Origin: Rhodohalobacter sulfatireducens | Lineage (GTDB): Bacteria; Bacteroidota; Rhodothermia; Balneolales; Balneolaceae | Direction: 5' to 3' | Assembly (NCBI RefSeq): GCF_022012475.1 | Contig: NZ_JAKLWS010000009.1 | Span: forward strand, 62,001 to 126,000 | Length of the DNA stretch: 64,000 nucleotides | In this document: piece by piece, positions 56,203-64,000 of the stretch | Layout: every line of letters starts with the position of its first letter | Position numbering within the stretch: the first letter of the stretch is position 1 | Notes under the pieces: generated by a model | What the model was told of the DNA's origin: nothing | What the model saw: the letters and a program-made list of their open reading frames with translations, nothing else | Databases searched by the model: none | Made by a program: the position numbers and the translations under genes

Positions 56203-58035
56203 CTACTCTCCCATTACAGTTCCCTCTCTTCGTGGATCTGCACCGCCAAAATATCCTTTATCGGTTTTTTGAATGGCATGGATTCCACTTGTCATCGGCC
56301 TGATGATAATTTCATGCCCCATTGCCTCAAGTTCATTAATTAAATTATCAGGGAACCTGTTTTCTTCTAACACAGAAGGCCCATTATAGTTTCCAAAATT
56401 CGGCAAATCGATCGCTTTCTGTGCATTAAGATCCCATTCATACATGCCTACAATTGCTTTAGCCGTGTAATGAATGATAGATGTCCCTCCGGGTGAACCG
56501 ACAGATGCAAGAAATTCTCCCGTTTCACCGTCAAAAACTAACGTTGGTGCCATACTCGACCTCGGCCGTTTCCCGGGTTCAACGCGATTTGCTATTGGAT
56601 TTCCCTCTTCGTCGATCGGGCTGAAAGAGAAATCTGTGAGCTCATTATTTAGCATAAATCCACCCGGCAAACCGGTTCCGCCGTCACTCATAATTCGGCT
56701 CCCAAACCCACTCTCGATTGTTGTTGTCATCGAAACCGCATTACCTTCGCGGTCAACAATACTAATATGGCTTGTGCCGTATTCCGGTTGTGTTTTCTGA
56801 ACGCCATACATAGCCTGCATCTCTCCCGGTGTTCCGGGTTCAGCTCTTTCCATGCTTGCATTGGTTTGAATCAACTGAGCACGTTCGGCAAGGTAGGTGG
56901 AGTCCAGCATCGTCTGCCAACTCCCACCGGGTGGTTGCACAAAACGTTCATCAGCTACATATTGATTACGATCGGCAAAGGCCAGTTTTGCTGCTTCCAG
57001 GTATTGATGAAGCCATCCGGTTGAAGGGATGGAATCCAGGAACGCAACCTCCGGTTCCTTAAGGTTTTCCATGATCCCCAGAATCTGCATAATAGCCAGA
57101 TGCCCGGAAGCGGGTGGTGGAAATCCACAGATTTCGTATGCTTTCCAATCGTTGCAGATCTCTTCAGTTTCCAAATCGAGACTTGGGTACTCTTCCAGGT
57201 CCTCAGTTGTCATCGATCCGGGCTGTTCATGTGCTTGTATTCTTGCTGAGATATCCCGGGCTGCATCTCCTTCATAAAAAGCTGAAATCCCTTCACCGGA
57301 GACTTTCCTGAGTATTTGAGCCAATGCAGGATTTTTCAGTAAGTGCCCGACCGGTAGTGCATTTCCCTCCTCATCATAATAAAAGTCCCGTGCTAATTCG
57401 TCATTACGCAGGGATTCATCATTTTCCAAGAGTTCATGTAAGCGTGGTGTAATCTCAAATCCCTCCTCTGCAAGTGTGATCGCCGGTTCAAGAACTTCCG
57501 TCCATGGTAGCCGGCCAAATTCGTCGTGTATTACATTCAGAAGAGCCAATGTTCCGGGTACACCTACTGATTTCCCACTCCGAACGGCATCAGCGTGTTG
57601 TAGTGTCTCCCCGTTTTCATCCAGGAAAAGTCGCTCTGTGGCCCCGGATGGAGCCGTCTCACGCCCATTGTATGCATGAATTTCTTTCCCATCCCACATC
57701 ATGAAAAACGCTCCACCCCCAATTCCACTCGATTGAGGTTCAACCAACGTAAGTACCAACTGTACTGCAATGGTTGCATCAACAGCATTGCCACCGGCCT
57801 GAATGATCTGATAACCGGCGTCAGTTGAGAGTGGATTTGCAGATGCTACAGCAAACTCAGATGTAGCCCATCCGGGTTTAGGTTGATAACCGGTGGAAAT
57901 CTCCGGCGGTTCGGGAATCTGATAGCTTACTTTGCCCTGCTGACTTTGACTCACGCAACCTGACAGGGAAAAAAATACAAATCCTGCAGAGATGATTAAC
58001 AAGATTAATAGATTCTTTATAATATTGCAGGACAT
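56203..58035 (-). CDS. ggt: Gamma-glutamyltransferase/glutathione hydrolase lipoprotein
   Basis: 610 residues. The signal peptide ends LSGC (Cys27), so it is lipid-anchored. Large-subunit motif NAVDATIA and SSGIGGGAF are present. The autocatalytic cleavage and nucleophile Thr421 lie in GTSHISIVD, followed by the small-subunit MTTTIESGFGSRIM and the PGGFMLNNELTDF substrate region. It hydrolyses or transfers gamma-glutamyl groups in the periplasm. Full length; no lid-loop deletion was noted. Upstream is a decayed locus. Confidence 0.94.
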   Translation of the reverse strand: MSCNIIKNLLILLIISAGFVFFSLSGCVSQSQQGKVSYQIPEPPEISTGYQPKPGWATSEFAVASANPLSTDAGYQIIQAGGNAVDATIAVQLVLTLVEPQSSGIGGGAFFMMWDGKEIHAYNGRETAPSGATERLFLDENGETLQHADAVRSGKSVGVPGTLALLNVIHDEFGRLPWTEVLEPAITLAEEGFEITPRLHELLENDESLRNDELARDFYYDEEGNALPVGHLLKNPALAQILRKVSGEGISAFYEGDAARDISARIQAHEQPGSMTTEDLEEYPSLDLETEEICNDWKAYEICGFPPPASGHLAIMQILGIMENLKEPEVAFLDSIPSTGWLHQYLEAAKLAFADRNQYVADERFVQPPGGSWQTMLDSTYLAERAQLIQTNASMERAEPGTPGEMQAMYGVQKTQPEYGTSHISIVDREGNAVSMTTTIESGFGSRIMSDGGTGLPGGFMLNNELTDFSFSPIDEEGNPIANRVEPGKRPRSSMAPTLVFDGETGEFLASVGSPGGTSIIHYTAKAIVGMYEWDLNAQKAIDLPNFGNYNGPSVLEENRFPDNLINELEAMGHEIIIRPMTSGIHAIQKTDKGYFGGADPRREGTVMGE

Positions 58036-58103
58036 TTAGATAAGGCTTTTTATTAAAGTTATATTTAAATTTTTTTAAGATTGAAAAATCAAACAGAAAT
58101 ATG

Positions 58104-58259
58104 TCAACTCCCTCTACCATATACAAAAAGGGATTTTTGAGAACCTCGGCTGCACAGTGAGTTTTTGTGCTGTCGAGTTCCATCCCAAAATATGAATTCA
58201 GCAGCCGTTAGCCCCGCTGCTCCTCCGCCTATTACCGCTGCGTCGTACATCATCTTCAT
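58104..58259 (-). pseudogene. Remnant of an NAD(P)/FAD-dependent oxidoreductase
   Basis: The first 22 residues (MKMMYDAAVIGGGAAGLTAA then EF) are an intact FAD-binding beta-alpha-beta start as in mercuric-reductase or dihydrolipoamide-dehydrogenase-like flavoproteins. After this the frame has no similarity and stops at 51 codons. The break point (about 58187-58193) coincides with the edge of a three-helix hairpin at 58130-58186. The ATG overlaps the stop of the upstream membrane-protein remnant (ATGA), so the two were once co-translated. At least 400 residues are missing. Confidence 0.75.
58125..58186 (-). terminator. Three-helix hairpin followed by a T-run, at the oxidoreductase break
   Basis: Nested helices: gggat/atccc (58130-58134 with 58182-58186), gaacctcg/cgagttc with a bulged C (58141-58148 with 58174-58180), and gcaca/tgtgc (58152-58156 with 58166-58170). 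On the minus strand it is followed by five T (58125-58129), so it can act as a terminator. It could also be the end of an inserted element or a small structured RNA. Confidence 0.45.
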
Positions 58260-58589
58260 GTAATATTCTTTTCTTTAACTTTTGATTTTACTTTTCGGAG
58301 TGTCGACCATGCTCCGTAGACCAGCATCATCAGTACAATTAAATATACCCACACAGGTGCATTTTCTCCGGCGATCATCAGGTAGAGATAGGCCGATACA
58401 AAAAAGAAACTTGCCGATAGAATTGGCAAAACAATCGATAAATATCTTTTATAGTTTCTGACTATCCAAGCAACCGAGATAGTAAAAAAGGTATCGTTCC
58501 AACATCAATACCTCCAAAAATGAAAGGATAAACCCCGTAATTTTCACTAAAGCTAAAAACCAATTGCCAAAAGCTTCAAACCATTCCAT
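58256..58589 (-). pseudogene. Frameshifted small membrane protein
   Basis: Start MEWFEAF at 58589. Adding one T in the T4 run near 58575 and one T in the T6 run near 58487 joins three frames into a continuous protein of about 112 residues: MEWFEAF, then WQLVFSFSENYGVYPFIFGG, IDVGTIPF, then FTISVAWIVRNYKRYLSI and two further membrane helices, ending KVKEKNIT. This makes three or four membrane segments. Family not recognised. Both lesions are single-T losses in homopolymers, so sequencing error is possible for this gene alone, but the adjoining flavoprotein is truly truncated. A longer start at 58646 is possible. Confidence 0.65.
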
Positions 58590-58756
58590 ACTTTTTAACC
58601 GCAAGACTACGTTTAATTGTAAATCAATCCATCTCACTAGATTCACATTTTCAGACCTGTGTATCTAATATCTGTAAAAGTTTGAAACTTTATTATCTTA
58701 GAATAGATTATTGAGATTGGCGTTGATATATTCAGCATCTAATAAACCAGACAGAG

Positions 58757-59065
58757 TTGAGTCCACTTAGATCTAAATTATCGGTTTTTATACTTGCTAT
58801 AGCAGCATTGGGTTTGCTTTCCTCCCTGATGCACTATCACAGCTATACGCTTGACTGCCTGGAGCACGCCGGTGAACCACACTACACAGAATATGAGATC
58901 GTATGCCCGGTATGTGCTCTTCATGTTAAAGTGGACACAGATGAAATTAACTCGTTTGAAGCAGATTTAGATTTTAAAGAGTACATCGTTTCCACTGATG
59001 ATCTTCTTATTCTCCAGGAAAATTACGACACCCCTCTTGGACGCTCACCCCCTTTCATAGCTTAG
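58757..59065 (+). CDS. Small exported protein with His and CxxC, possible metal handling
   Basis: 102 residues, starting with TTG at 58757. A hydrophobic N-terminus (about 8-25) is followed by LMHYHSYTLDCLEHAGEPHY and VCPVCALHV, giving several His and three Cys, a likely metal-binding or redox site facing the periplasm. Family not recognised. It lies 72 bases before the His-rich lipoprotein and the TonB-dependent receptor, which suggests a shared role in metal uptake. Confidence 0.65.
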   Translation: MSPLRSKLSVFILAIAALGLLSSLMHYHSYTLDCLEHAGEPHYTEYEIVCPVCALHVKVDTDEINSFEADLDFKEYIVSTDDLLILQENYDTPLGRSPPFIA

Positions 59066-59137
59066 TGTTATCACTTCTTCAACCCGCATTTGCGGAATAT
59101 TATAAACTAAATCACAATATTTTAACTCTTTCAAGCT

Positions 59138-59650
59138 ATGAAAAGGTTTACTCTATTTCCCGCGGCTAAGACCGTACTTACGATTTTTATATTTTCGATC
59201 ATTGCAATCTCATGCTCTAATTCAACCAGTTCCGATGATCACGATGATGATGAACATCAAAGTCCTGCCGGATTTCGTTTGATGATGAATGGTGCAGTAA
59301 TGGCAGAGCAATTACCCGGGCAAGATGTTACCGGTGAATTTGAATTAACACATGGCGAAGAAACCGACCTCATTACAATTTTCTTTCTTGCAGAAGATGG
59401 AGATGAATTTCAGCCAGATGAAGAAGACTATAGTCTTGGTTATGAATTCGAAGATGAAGGCATCGCCGAGTTTGAACAACATGAGGAGGATGGAAAATGG
59501 AGTTTCCATTTACATGCTGAATCCGAAGGAATAACCGATTTAAGTTTAAAGCTTATGCACGGTGACCATTCGGATTTTACTACGCAGGGCATTCATGTTC
59601 ATGTTGAAGAAGGCGAGCATGATGAAAATGATGAAGATCATGATCACTAA
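59138..59650 (+). CDS. His/Asp-rich metal-binding lipoprotein
   Basis: 170 residues. The lipoprotein signal ends IAISC (Cys about 26). A DDHDDDEH cluster follows the Cys, and the C-terminus ends in HVHVEEGEHDENDEDHDH; the middle has FHLHAE and LMHGDH. The charge and His pattern fit zinc or copper binding. Together with the next gene (TonB-dependent receptor) it resembles zinc/copper acquisition units of Bacteroidota. It is followed by a strong terminator, so the receptor may have its own promoter or be reached by read-through. Confidence 0.8.
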   Translation: MKRFTLFPAAKTVLTIFIFSIIAISCSNSTSSDDHDDDEHQSPAGFRLMMNGAVMAEQLPGQDVTGEFELTHGEETDLITIFFLAEDGDEFQPDEEDYSLGYEFEDEGIAEFEQHEEDGKWSFHLHAESEGITDLSLKLMHGDHSDFTTQGIHVHVEEGEHDENDEDHDH

Positions 59651-59661
59651 TTAATCTTCCC

Positions 59662-59690
59662 AAAAGGCCTGTAAAAATACAGGCCTTTTA
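59662..59690 (+). terminator. Intrinsic terminator after the His-rich lipoprotein gene
   Basis: Stem aaaaggcctgta / tacaggcctttt (59662-59673 with 59678-59689) with a 4-nt loop, then taattttctttt. It lies 12 bases beyond the stop and 27 bases before the receptor ATG. Confidence 0.88.
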
Positions 59691-59716
59691 ATTTTCTTTT
59701 CTAAAGATCGCATTGT

Positions 59717-62008
59717 ATGAAAATACGCTTTGTTTCTTTGAAAACATTTTCTGTCAGGATATTCAAATATTTACTAATTCTTATTTCAACTCTGTTTGTT
59801 ATAGTTCCTTATGGTTTTGGCCAAAATTTAGAAACATCACAAATCATTTCGGGCGATATTTTTGATGCTGAATCTGGTGAACCGGTACCCTTTGCATACG
59901 TTCATCTTGAAGAGATTAATCGTGCTATTACTGCTGATAGGAATGGTAAATTTCAGTTTCAAAATATTCCAACCGGAACTTACACATTGGCTGTTCACAG
60001 ACTGGGTTTTCGTGATTGGCATCGTGAAATTGAAATAACCGGTGGTAATCAATCAATAAAAATACCCCTCCAGCCGGTTTCAGTATTGAGTGAAGAAATT
60101 ACAGTAACAGGTGATTCTGAATTAACTACAGGATCTCGACTGGAACATGTATCTACAAAAATTTTGGGACAGGAATTGCGAAGAAATCTGGGAACTACTT
60201 TATCCGAAACTCTTCAGAACGAGGCGGGATTCAGTGAACGTTCTATTGGCCCCGTACCCGGTCGTCCCGTAATTCGAGGACTTGGTGATGAGCGAGTATT
60301 GATCTTGCAAGATGGCGAACGAACCGGAGATATATCAGCACAATCTGCTGATCATGCAGTGACTATTGATCCAATGGGGGCAGATGAGATCGAAATTGCC
60401 CGGGGCCCCGCAGCCTTAGCTTATGGAGCTAACGCCATTGGCGGAGTTATAAATGTGGTAAGGAATCAAATTCCGTCCTCGGTTCCAAGTTCAACCACGG
60501 GTTCTCTTTCGCTACAGGGAAAATCAGTTAATAAAGGGGCCTCCGGTGCATTCGATGCTTCTATACCCCTGGGAAATTTTGCAATGAATCTTGATATCAA
60601 TGGGCGAACAGGGACAGACTTTACAACACCAAAAGGAACTGTTGAAAACTCATACATTCTAAACACTCATGACACAGCGGGAATTAGTTACATCGGGAAT
60701 AAGGGATATATTGGTGGATCTGCTTCCTACTATTACTCAGAATACGGAATCCCACCTGATCCATTAGGTGGACATCCAAGCGGTGTAGATATCGAAATGA
60801 CAAAGTACCAGTTTGATATTCGAGCAGAACGAACATTCAGTGACTCATTTTTTAGATTAGCAGAGGGCCGATATTCATTTGTAAATTATAATCATGTTGA
60901 GATTGAATCGAATGGATCTGTTGGGACTGAGTTTGGTAATTTAACTGCCAATGCATCTGCCAGGCTTCATAATAAAGAGTGGGGAATATTTGATAACGGA
61001 TCCATGGGATTCTGGGGTGAATGGCAGGATTACGCTGTTTTTGGAGCAAGAACCCCGGATGCAAATCAGTATAGCACCGCTGCTTATATCATCCAAGTAG
61101 GCGATGCGGGTGACTTACATTATGAACTCGGTTCACGTTTTGAATATGTACTTTCCAAGCCTAAGGAAGAACGAAATTCTATTCGAATCGGTGAGATCAA
61201 ACAGAGATCATTTGCGGCTCTTTCTACATCTGCATCTGCAATTTACGGATTAACGAATGAGTTATTTGTTGGTTCAACTTATATGCACTCGTTTCGGGCT
61301 CCAACTTTGGAGGAGCTTTACTCCGAAGGCCCTCATCTCGCTGCATATAGTTACGAGATTGGAAATCCGAAATTGGATGCTGAAAGAGGCATCGGGCTTG
61401 AGATCTTTTTCAGATACCGGTCAAACAGATTAACTGCAGAACTGGCAGGGTATCGAAATGACTTTCAAAACTATTTATATGCCCGCGACACCGGGGAACA
61501 AAGCATATCAGATCCATCTTTAAACAATTACCAGTTTGTAGGTGAGTCTGCTCTGTTTTTGGGAACGGAATTTTCTGCTGACCTTCAGCTCACAGATCAA
61601 CTTTCAGTTGGCGGTACATTATCTTATACGAAGGCAGAACGAAATGTAAGTGAGGAGGAAAAGCAAATTACAGGATATAGTGGAGATACCCGTCCCCTTC
61701 CGATGATCCCGCCCTTGCAGGGTTCGGTTTACTCTCGATTTTCAAAGAATAATTTTACCGCGACTGTTCGATATAAAATGTCGGATGCGCAAACTCGTCT
61801 CGGAGAATTTGAAACAGAAACCGAGGGGTATGGACTTTTAAGTGCAACACTCCAATACAGATTTTCCACCTCCGGTATCCTTCATACGGTTTCACTGAGC
61901 GGATCAAACCTTCTGGATACTACTTATCGAGATCATTTATCCAGGATTAAGGAGGTTTTTCCTGCACCGGGACGGAATCTTAATCTGCTTTACCGCCTCT
62001 ATTTTTAA
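59717..62008 (+). CDS. TonB-dependent outer-membrane receptor (metal/siderophore or ZnuD-like)
   Basis: 763 residues. The signal peptide ends GFGQ (about residue 36), then a carboxypeptidase-like regulatory domain (about 42-125), a plug (about 130-245) with GRPVIRGLGDERVLILQDG and GPAALAYGANAIGGVINVV, and a 22-strand barrel ending in Phe. The LEELYSEGPHLAAYSYEIG motif is common in ZnuD-type and related metal receptors. The preceding His-rich lipoprotein supports a metal substrate. Distinct from the SusC proteins: shorter and without a SusD partner. Confidence 0.9.
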   Translation: MKIRFVSLKTFSVRIFKYLLILISTLFVIVPYGFGQNLETSQIISGDIFDAESGEPVPFAYVHLEEINRAITADRNGKFQFQNIPTGTYTLAVHRLGFRDWHREIEITGGNQSIKIPLQPVSVLSEEITVTGDSELTTGSRLEHVSTKILGQELRRNLGTTLSETLQNEAGFSERSIGPVPGRPVIRGLGDERVLILQDGERTGDISAQSADHAVTIDPMGADEIEIARGPAALAYGANAIGGVINVVRNQIPSSVPSSTTGSLSLQGKSVNKGASGAFDASIPLGNFAMNLDINGRTGTDFTTPKGTVENSYILNTHDTAGISYIGNKGYIGGSASYYYSEYGIPPDPLGGHPSGVDIEMTKYQFDIRAERTFSDSFFRLAEGRYSFVNYNHVEIESNGSVGTEFGNLTANASARLHNKEWGIFDNGSMGFWGEWQDYAVFGARTPDANQYSTAAYIIQVGDAGDLHYELGSRFEYVLSKPKEERNSIRIGEIKQRSFAALSTSASAIYGLTNELFVGSTYMHSFRAPTLEELYSEGPHLAAYSYEIGNPKLDAERGIGLEIFFRYRSNRLTAELAGYRNDFQNYLYARDTGEQSISDPSLNNYQFVGESALFLGTEFSADLQLTDQLSVGGTLSYTKAERNVSEEEKQITGYSGDTRPLPMIPPLQGSVYSRFSKNNFTATVRYKMSDAQTRLGEFETETEGYGLLSATLQYRFSTSGILHTVSLSGSNLLDTTYRDHLSRIKEVFPAPGRNLNLLYRLYF

Positions 62009-62294
62009 TTATTGAATTCGCAGATGGCACTACCTTGGTTTCATGCATTCGACCCATTCATTTCATCTGTCAATATTTAAAATTATATTTTTTCAGACTT
62101 ATCTTCTTTACGAATAAAACCTACTGTCATTAAGCGGAACATAGACTTCTTAAAAACGTTCAAAACCTTGTAAAGTGTTTACTGCAAAGGATTAAATGAA
62201 AGCAACTAAATTTAATTAACATCGCTATTGAGACGATAAAATCATCTACAGAACGTCACTCTTTCATAGAAGTATTACCCATTTCACAAATCAA

Positions 62295-63362
62295 ATGAAG
62301 AACACAATCAGACTTATAATTTTTGCCTTTGCTTTATTAGCATATTCACCCTTGTCGGCTCAGTATGCGAATCCCAGTGGAGATTTGAAGCCTGTTTCTG
62401 ACGATGATATTTGGGCAAAAACCCTGGAGGGGAATCATTACAATGAGATGTGGAACTACCAGTTTTACCTGAATGATGGAATCACTGTTCACGCCGCTTT
62501 TTCAGTGGCAAATTTCGGTAGTTTTAAAGCTCCTGTAAGTGGTTTACAGATGTCTATTCAAAATCTGGATGGACAACTTTACCAGGTTTCAAGGGAGTAC
62601 CCCATCGATCAATTAATTCAGGATCGCGAAAAAAACATATTTAAACTGCATCCCAATCGTACAATCTCTTTCCAGGGCAACCTTCCTGAAGAACATCGGG
62701 TAAACATAGAGTTCACAAAACACGATGTATACTATAAAGTAGAGTTGGAATTTTCGAATATTCAAAGGGGATTTAAATGGGGTGACGGCACCTTTCATAT
62801 CGAAGGACAGGATGTGGGCATTATCACTCATATTCCGTACGCAGAAGTTCAGGGCACCGTAGCTGTGAATGATGTTGAAAAAAACGTACGCGGAACGGCA
62901 TATATGGATCATACGTACCATGATCGAGCGGCAACCGATATTATGGACAGTGGATATCGATTTGTTCATCATGAAGACAGTAAGAATTGGGACTTGCTAT
63001 ATTTCCTTTTACCCAAGGATGCCTCAAATAACAGTACCGTTGGGTTTCGATTGAAAAATACAGATGGCAGTATATCCGTAAATGGAATCGAAAAAATTTC
63101 CAGGATGAACTCCTCTGAAACGTTCGGTGTGGATGTAGCACGAGTTATGGACATGAATATGGAGGATGATACTGAAATCCGGCTGTCTCGAACAGATGAT
63201 TTTGAAAAATTTTCAATTCTCAGTGAACTTGGATGGCTTGCAAAAAAAGCAGCTAAGAGTTTCCTGGGGGGTGAAGTTATTTCACTTCGTGGAGAAGCTA
63301 TTCTGATGGAACAGGCAAATCGACCTAAGAGAGGTTACTACAACTTTTATGTAGTAGATTGA
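62295..63362 (+). CDS. AttH/CrtC-like lipocalin-type secreted protein
   Basis: 355 residues. The signal peptide ends PLSAQ (residue 23). The rest is beta-rich, with the characteristic GTAYMDHTYHDRA stretch and PYAEVQGTV that mark the AttH / hydroxyneurosporene-synthase (CrtC) / Svf1-like double-lipocalin group. CrtC hydrates carotenoids, but many members have other or unknown substrates, so a hydratase or lipid-binding role in the periplasm is all that can be said. Single gene with 286 bases upstream and the repeat element at 63432 downstream. Confidence 0.75.
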   Translation: MKNTIRLIIFAFALLAYSPLSAQYANPSGDLKPVSDDDIWAKTLEGNHYNEMWNYQFYLNDGITVHAAFSVANFGSFKAPVSGLQMSIQNLDGQLYQVSREYPIDQLIQDREKNIFKLHPNRTISFQGNLPEEHRVNIEFTKHDVYYKVELEFSNIQRGFKWGDGTFHIEGQDVGIITHIPYAEVQGTVAVNDVEKNVRGTAYMDHTYHDRAATDIMDSGYRFVHHEDSKNWDLLYFLLPKDASNNSTVGFRLKNTDGSISVNGIEKISRMNSSETFGVDVARVMDMNMEDDTEIRLSRTDDFEKFSILSELGWLAKKAAKSFLGGEVISLRGEAILMEQANRPKRGYYNFYVVD

Positions 63363-63431
63363 GAATTCTGCTTCTACTTCTTTTAAAAACCTAAGGGTGT
63401 GTTATATTTATGCTCAAATTAACACCATATG

Positions 63432-63528
63432 AGACATTGTATTTTTTCTACCTATTTGTGGATCTGTATTTGACTTATAATTTCTACATGTCTTGAGATT
63501 TGATATCGGTATCAAAAATACAATGTCT
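63432..63528. repeat. 97-bp element with perfect 15-bp inverted ends (copy 2)
   Basis: agacattgtattttt at 63432-63446 is exactly reversed at 63514-63528. Compared with copy 1 at 34920 the arms differ at one position, compensated in the other arm. Inner landmarks also correspond: TxTACCxxTTTGxxxGAT after the left arm, and a hairpin just before the right arm (tttgata / tatcaaa, 63499-63505 with 63510-63516). The right arm covers the possible ATG at 63523 of the next gene. Confidence 0.65.
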
Positions 63529-64000
63529 TGTTCAACAAAATATCAAAAAATGGTTATAAGAGCTTGTCTCATATTTCTACTGTTTCTAATAAATATCTCT
63601 CCCCTTTCCGCCCAAATGAGTGATGCTCCTGACCGAACCGAAGGTGAAGGACCCTATGAGCGACTGATCATCCGCAGTGCAACGATGATTGACGGGACAG
63701 GCTCCCCCGCTGTTGGCCCGGTTGATATTGTAATATCCGGTAATCGGATCACAGATATCCAAACCGTGGGGTATCCCGGAGTACCGATAGATGAAGAAAA
63801 TAGGCCCGATGCTGATGAAAATACCCGGGAACTCGATGCATCCGGGATGTACATACTGCCAGGATTTTTTGACATGCATGCTCATACCGGTGGACTAGCG
63901 CAGGGAACCGTCCCCGAATATGTATATAAACTTTGGTTGGCACACGGAATCACTTCTATTCGCGAACCCGGCTCTTTCAATGGCCTGGATTGGACACTTC
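63523..64000 (+). CDS. Secreted amidohydrolase, 3' end outside window
   Basis: The frame runs from the ATG at 63523 (or 63550, nine codons later) to the window end without a stop. From 63550 the first residues are MVIRACLIFLLFLINISPLS, and the leader ends in AQ. The amidohydrolase beta-sandwich start follows (LIIRSATMIDGTGSPAVGPV, a ISGNRI strand), then the metal-binding FDMHAHTGG (HxH) at about residues 112-120, preceded by YILPG. So this is a metal-dependent hydrolase of the imidazolonepropionase/dipeptidase type, exported. The substrate and the rest of the metal ligands lie outside. The start at 63550 would leave the repeat element at 63432-63528 free. Confidence 0.85.
   Translation, partial: MSCSTKYQKMVIRACLIFLLFLINISPLSAQMSDAPDRTEGEGPYERLIIRSATMIDGTGSPAVGPVDIVISGNRITDIQTVGYPGVPIDEENRPDADENTRELDASGMYILPGFFDMHAHTGGLAQGTVPEYVYKLWLAHGITSIREPGSFNGLDWTL

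Noticed and set aside
57878-58183. A 101-residue minus-strand frame across the ggt start region
   Set aside because: It runs in another frame through the ggt signal-peptide coding region and the hairpin, has no recognisable domain and no sensible start context.
58130-58186. Small SRP RNA, attC site or known riboswitch
   Set aside because: The hairpin lacks the SRP apical GGAA/GCAGCC arrangement, the attC core ends GTTRRRY/RYYYAAC and any riboswitch consensus I know.

Overview
The window looks like a chromosome segment of a marine or halophilic Balneolota/Rhodothermota-type bacterium in the wider Bacteroidota group. This rests on two SusC/SusD pairs, many secreted lipoproteins, bacillithiol synthesis (BshB1), an EF-G paralogue, moderate to low GC, AT-rich spacers and few clear Shine-Dalgarno sequences. 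No rRNA, tRNA, CRISPR array, IS transposase or replication origin was seen.

Region 1 (1-34.8 kb) is an accessory glycan-use region. Two susC-susD units (6856-2135 and 24734-19928, both minus strand) accompany five very large secreted FG-GAP/ASPIC-UnbV (CRTAC1-like) proteins: 2-2032 (cut by the window edge), 16148-19540, 26096-27904, 27962-31405 and 31489-34821. The smallest of these overlaps by 4 bases an NqrB/RnfD-like membrane gene, an arrangement like the UnbV-UnbU pair of enediyne clusters. Between the SusCD units lies a catabolic block: two Gfo/Idh/MocA oxidoreductases, two DUF1080 (3-keto-disaccharide hydrolase) proteins, two secreted PIG-L deacetylases and a sulfatase. Together these suggest import of a sulfated and/or N-acetylated glycoside and its cleavage by the 3-keto-glycoside (oxidise, then eliminate/hydrate) route. 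LacI-type dyads lie upstream of the first oxidoreductase and in the susC1/DUF1080 divergent spacer.

Region 2 (35.0-46.7 kb, all minus strand) is mostly housekeeping and envelope: ispG, two tandem rhomboid proteases, a CrtI-like FAD oxidoreductase, and a TolC / MacA-like adaptor / MacB-LolD-like ATPase operon. Two FtsX-type permeases lie upstream, separated from tolC by a YqjD/YqjE-like three-gene cluster.

Region 3 (46.8-58.0 kb) holds bshB1, an EF-G-like GTPase, a type I asparaginase, a PolB-like 3'-5' exonuclease and a GT-C-like membrane protein. The last converges on, and overlaps, a ubiA-dprE1-dprE2 operon predicted to make polyprenyl-phospho-arabinose. A GlsB/YeaQ protein and a gamma-glutamyltransferase follow.

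Region 4 (58.0-64.0 kb) starts with a decayed two-gene remnant: a frameshifted membrane protein and an FAD-oxidoreductase cut off after about 22 residues at a three-helix hairpin. It continues with a plus-strand metal-uptake-like set (small CxxC membrane protein, His-rich lipoprotein, TonB-dependent receptor), an AttH/CrtC-like protein and the start of an amidohydrolase running off the end.

The most notable non-coding signal is a pair of matching elements, 34920-35013 and 63432-63528. Each is bounded by perfect 15-bp inverted repeats that differ by one compensated position, which suggests a small mobile or structured repeat family.
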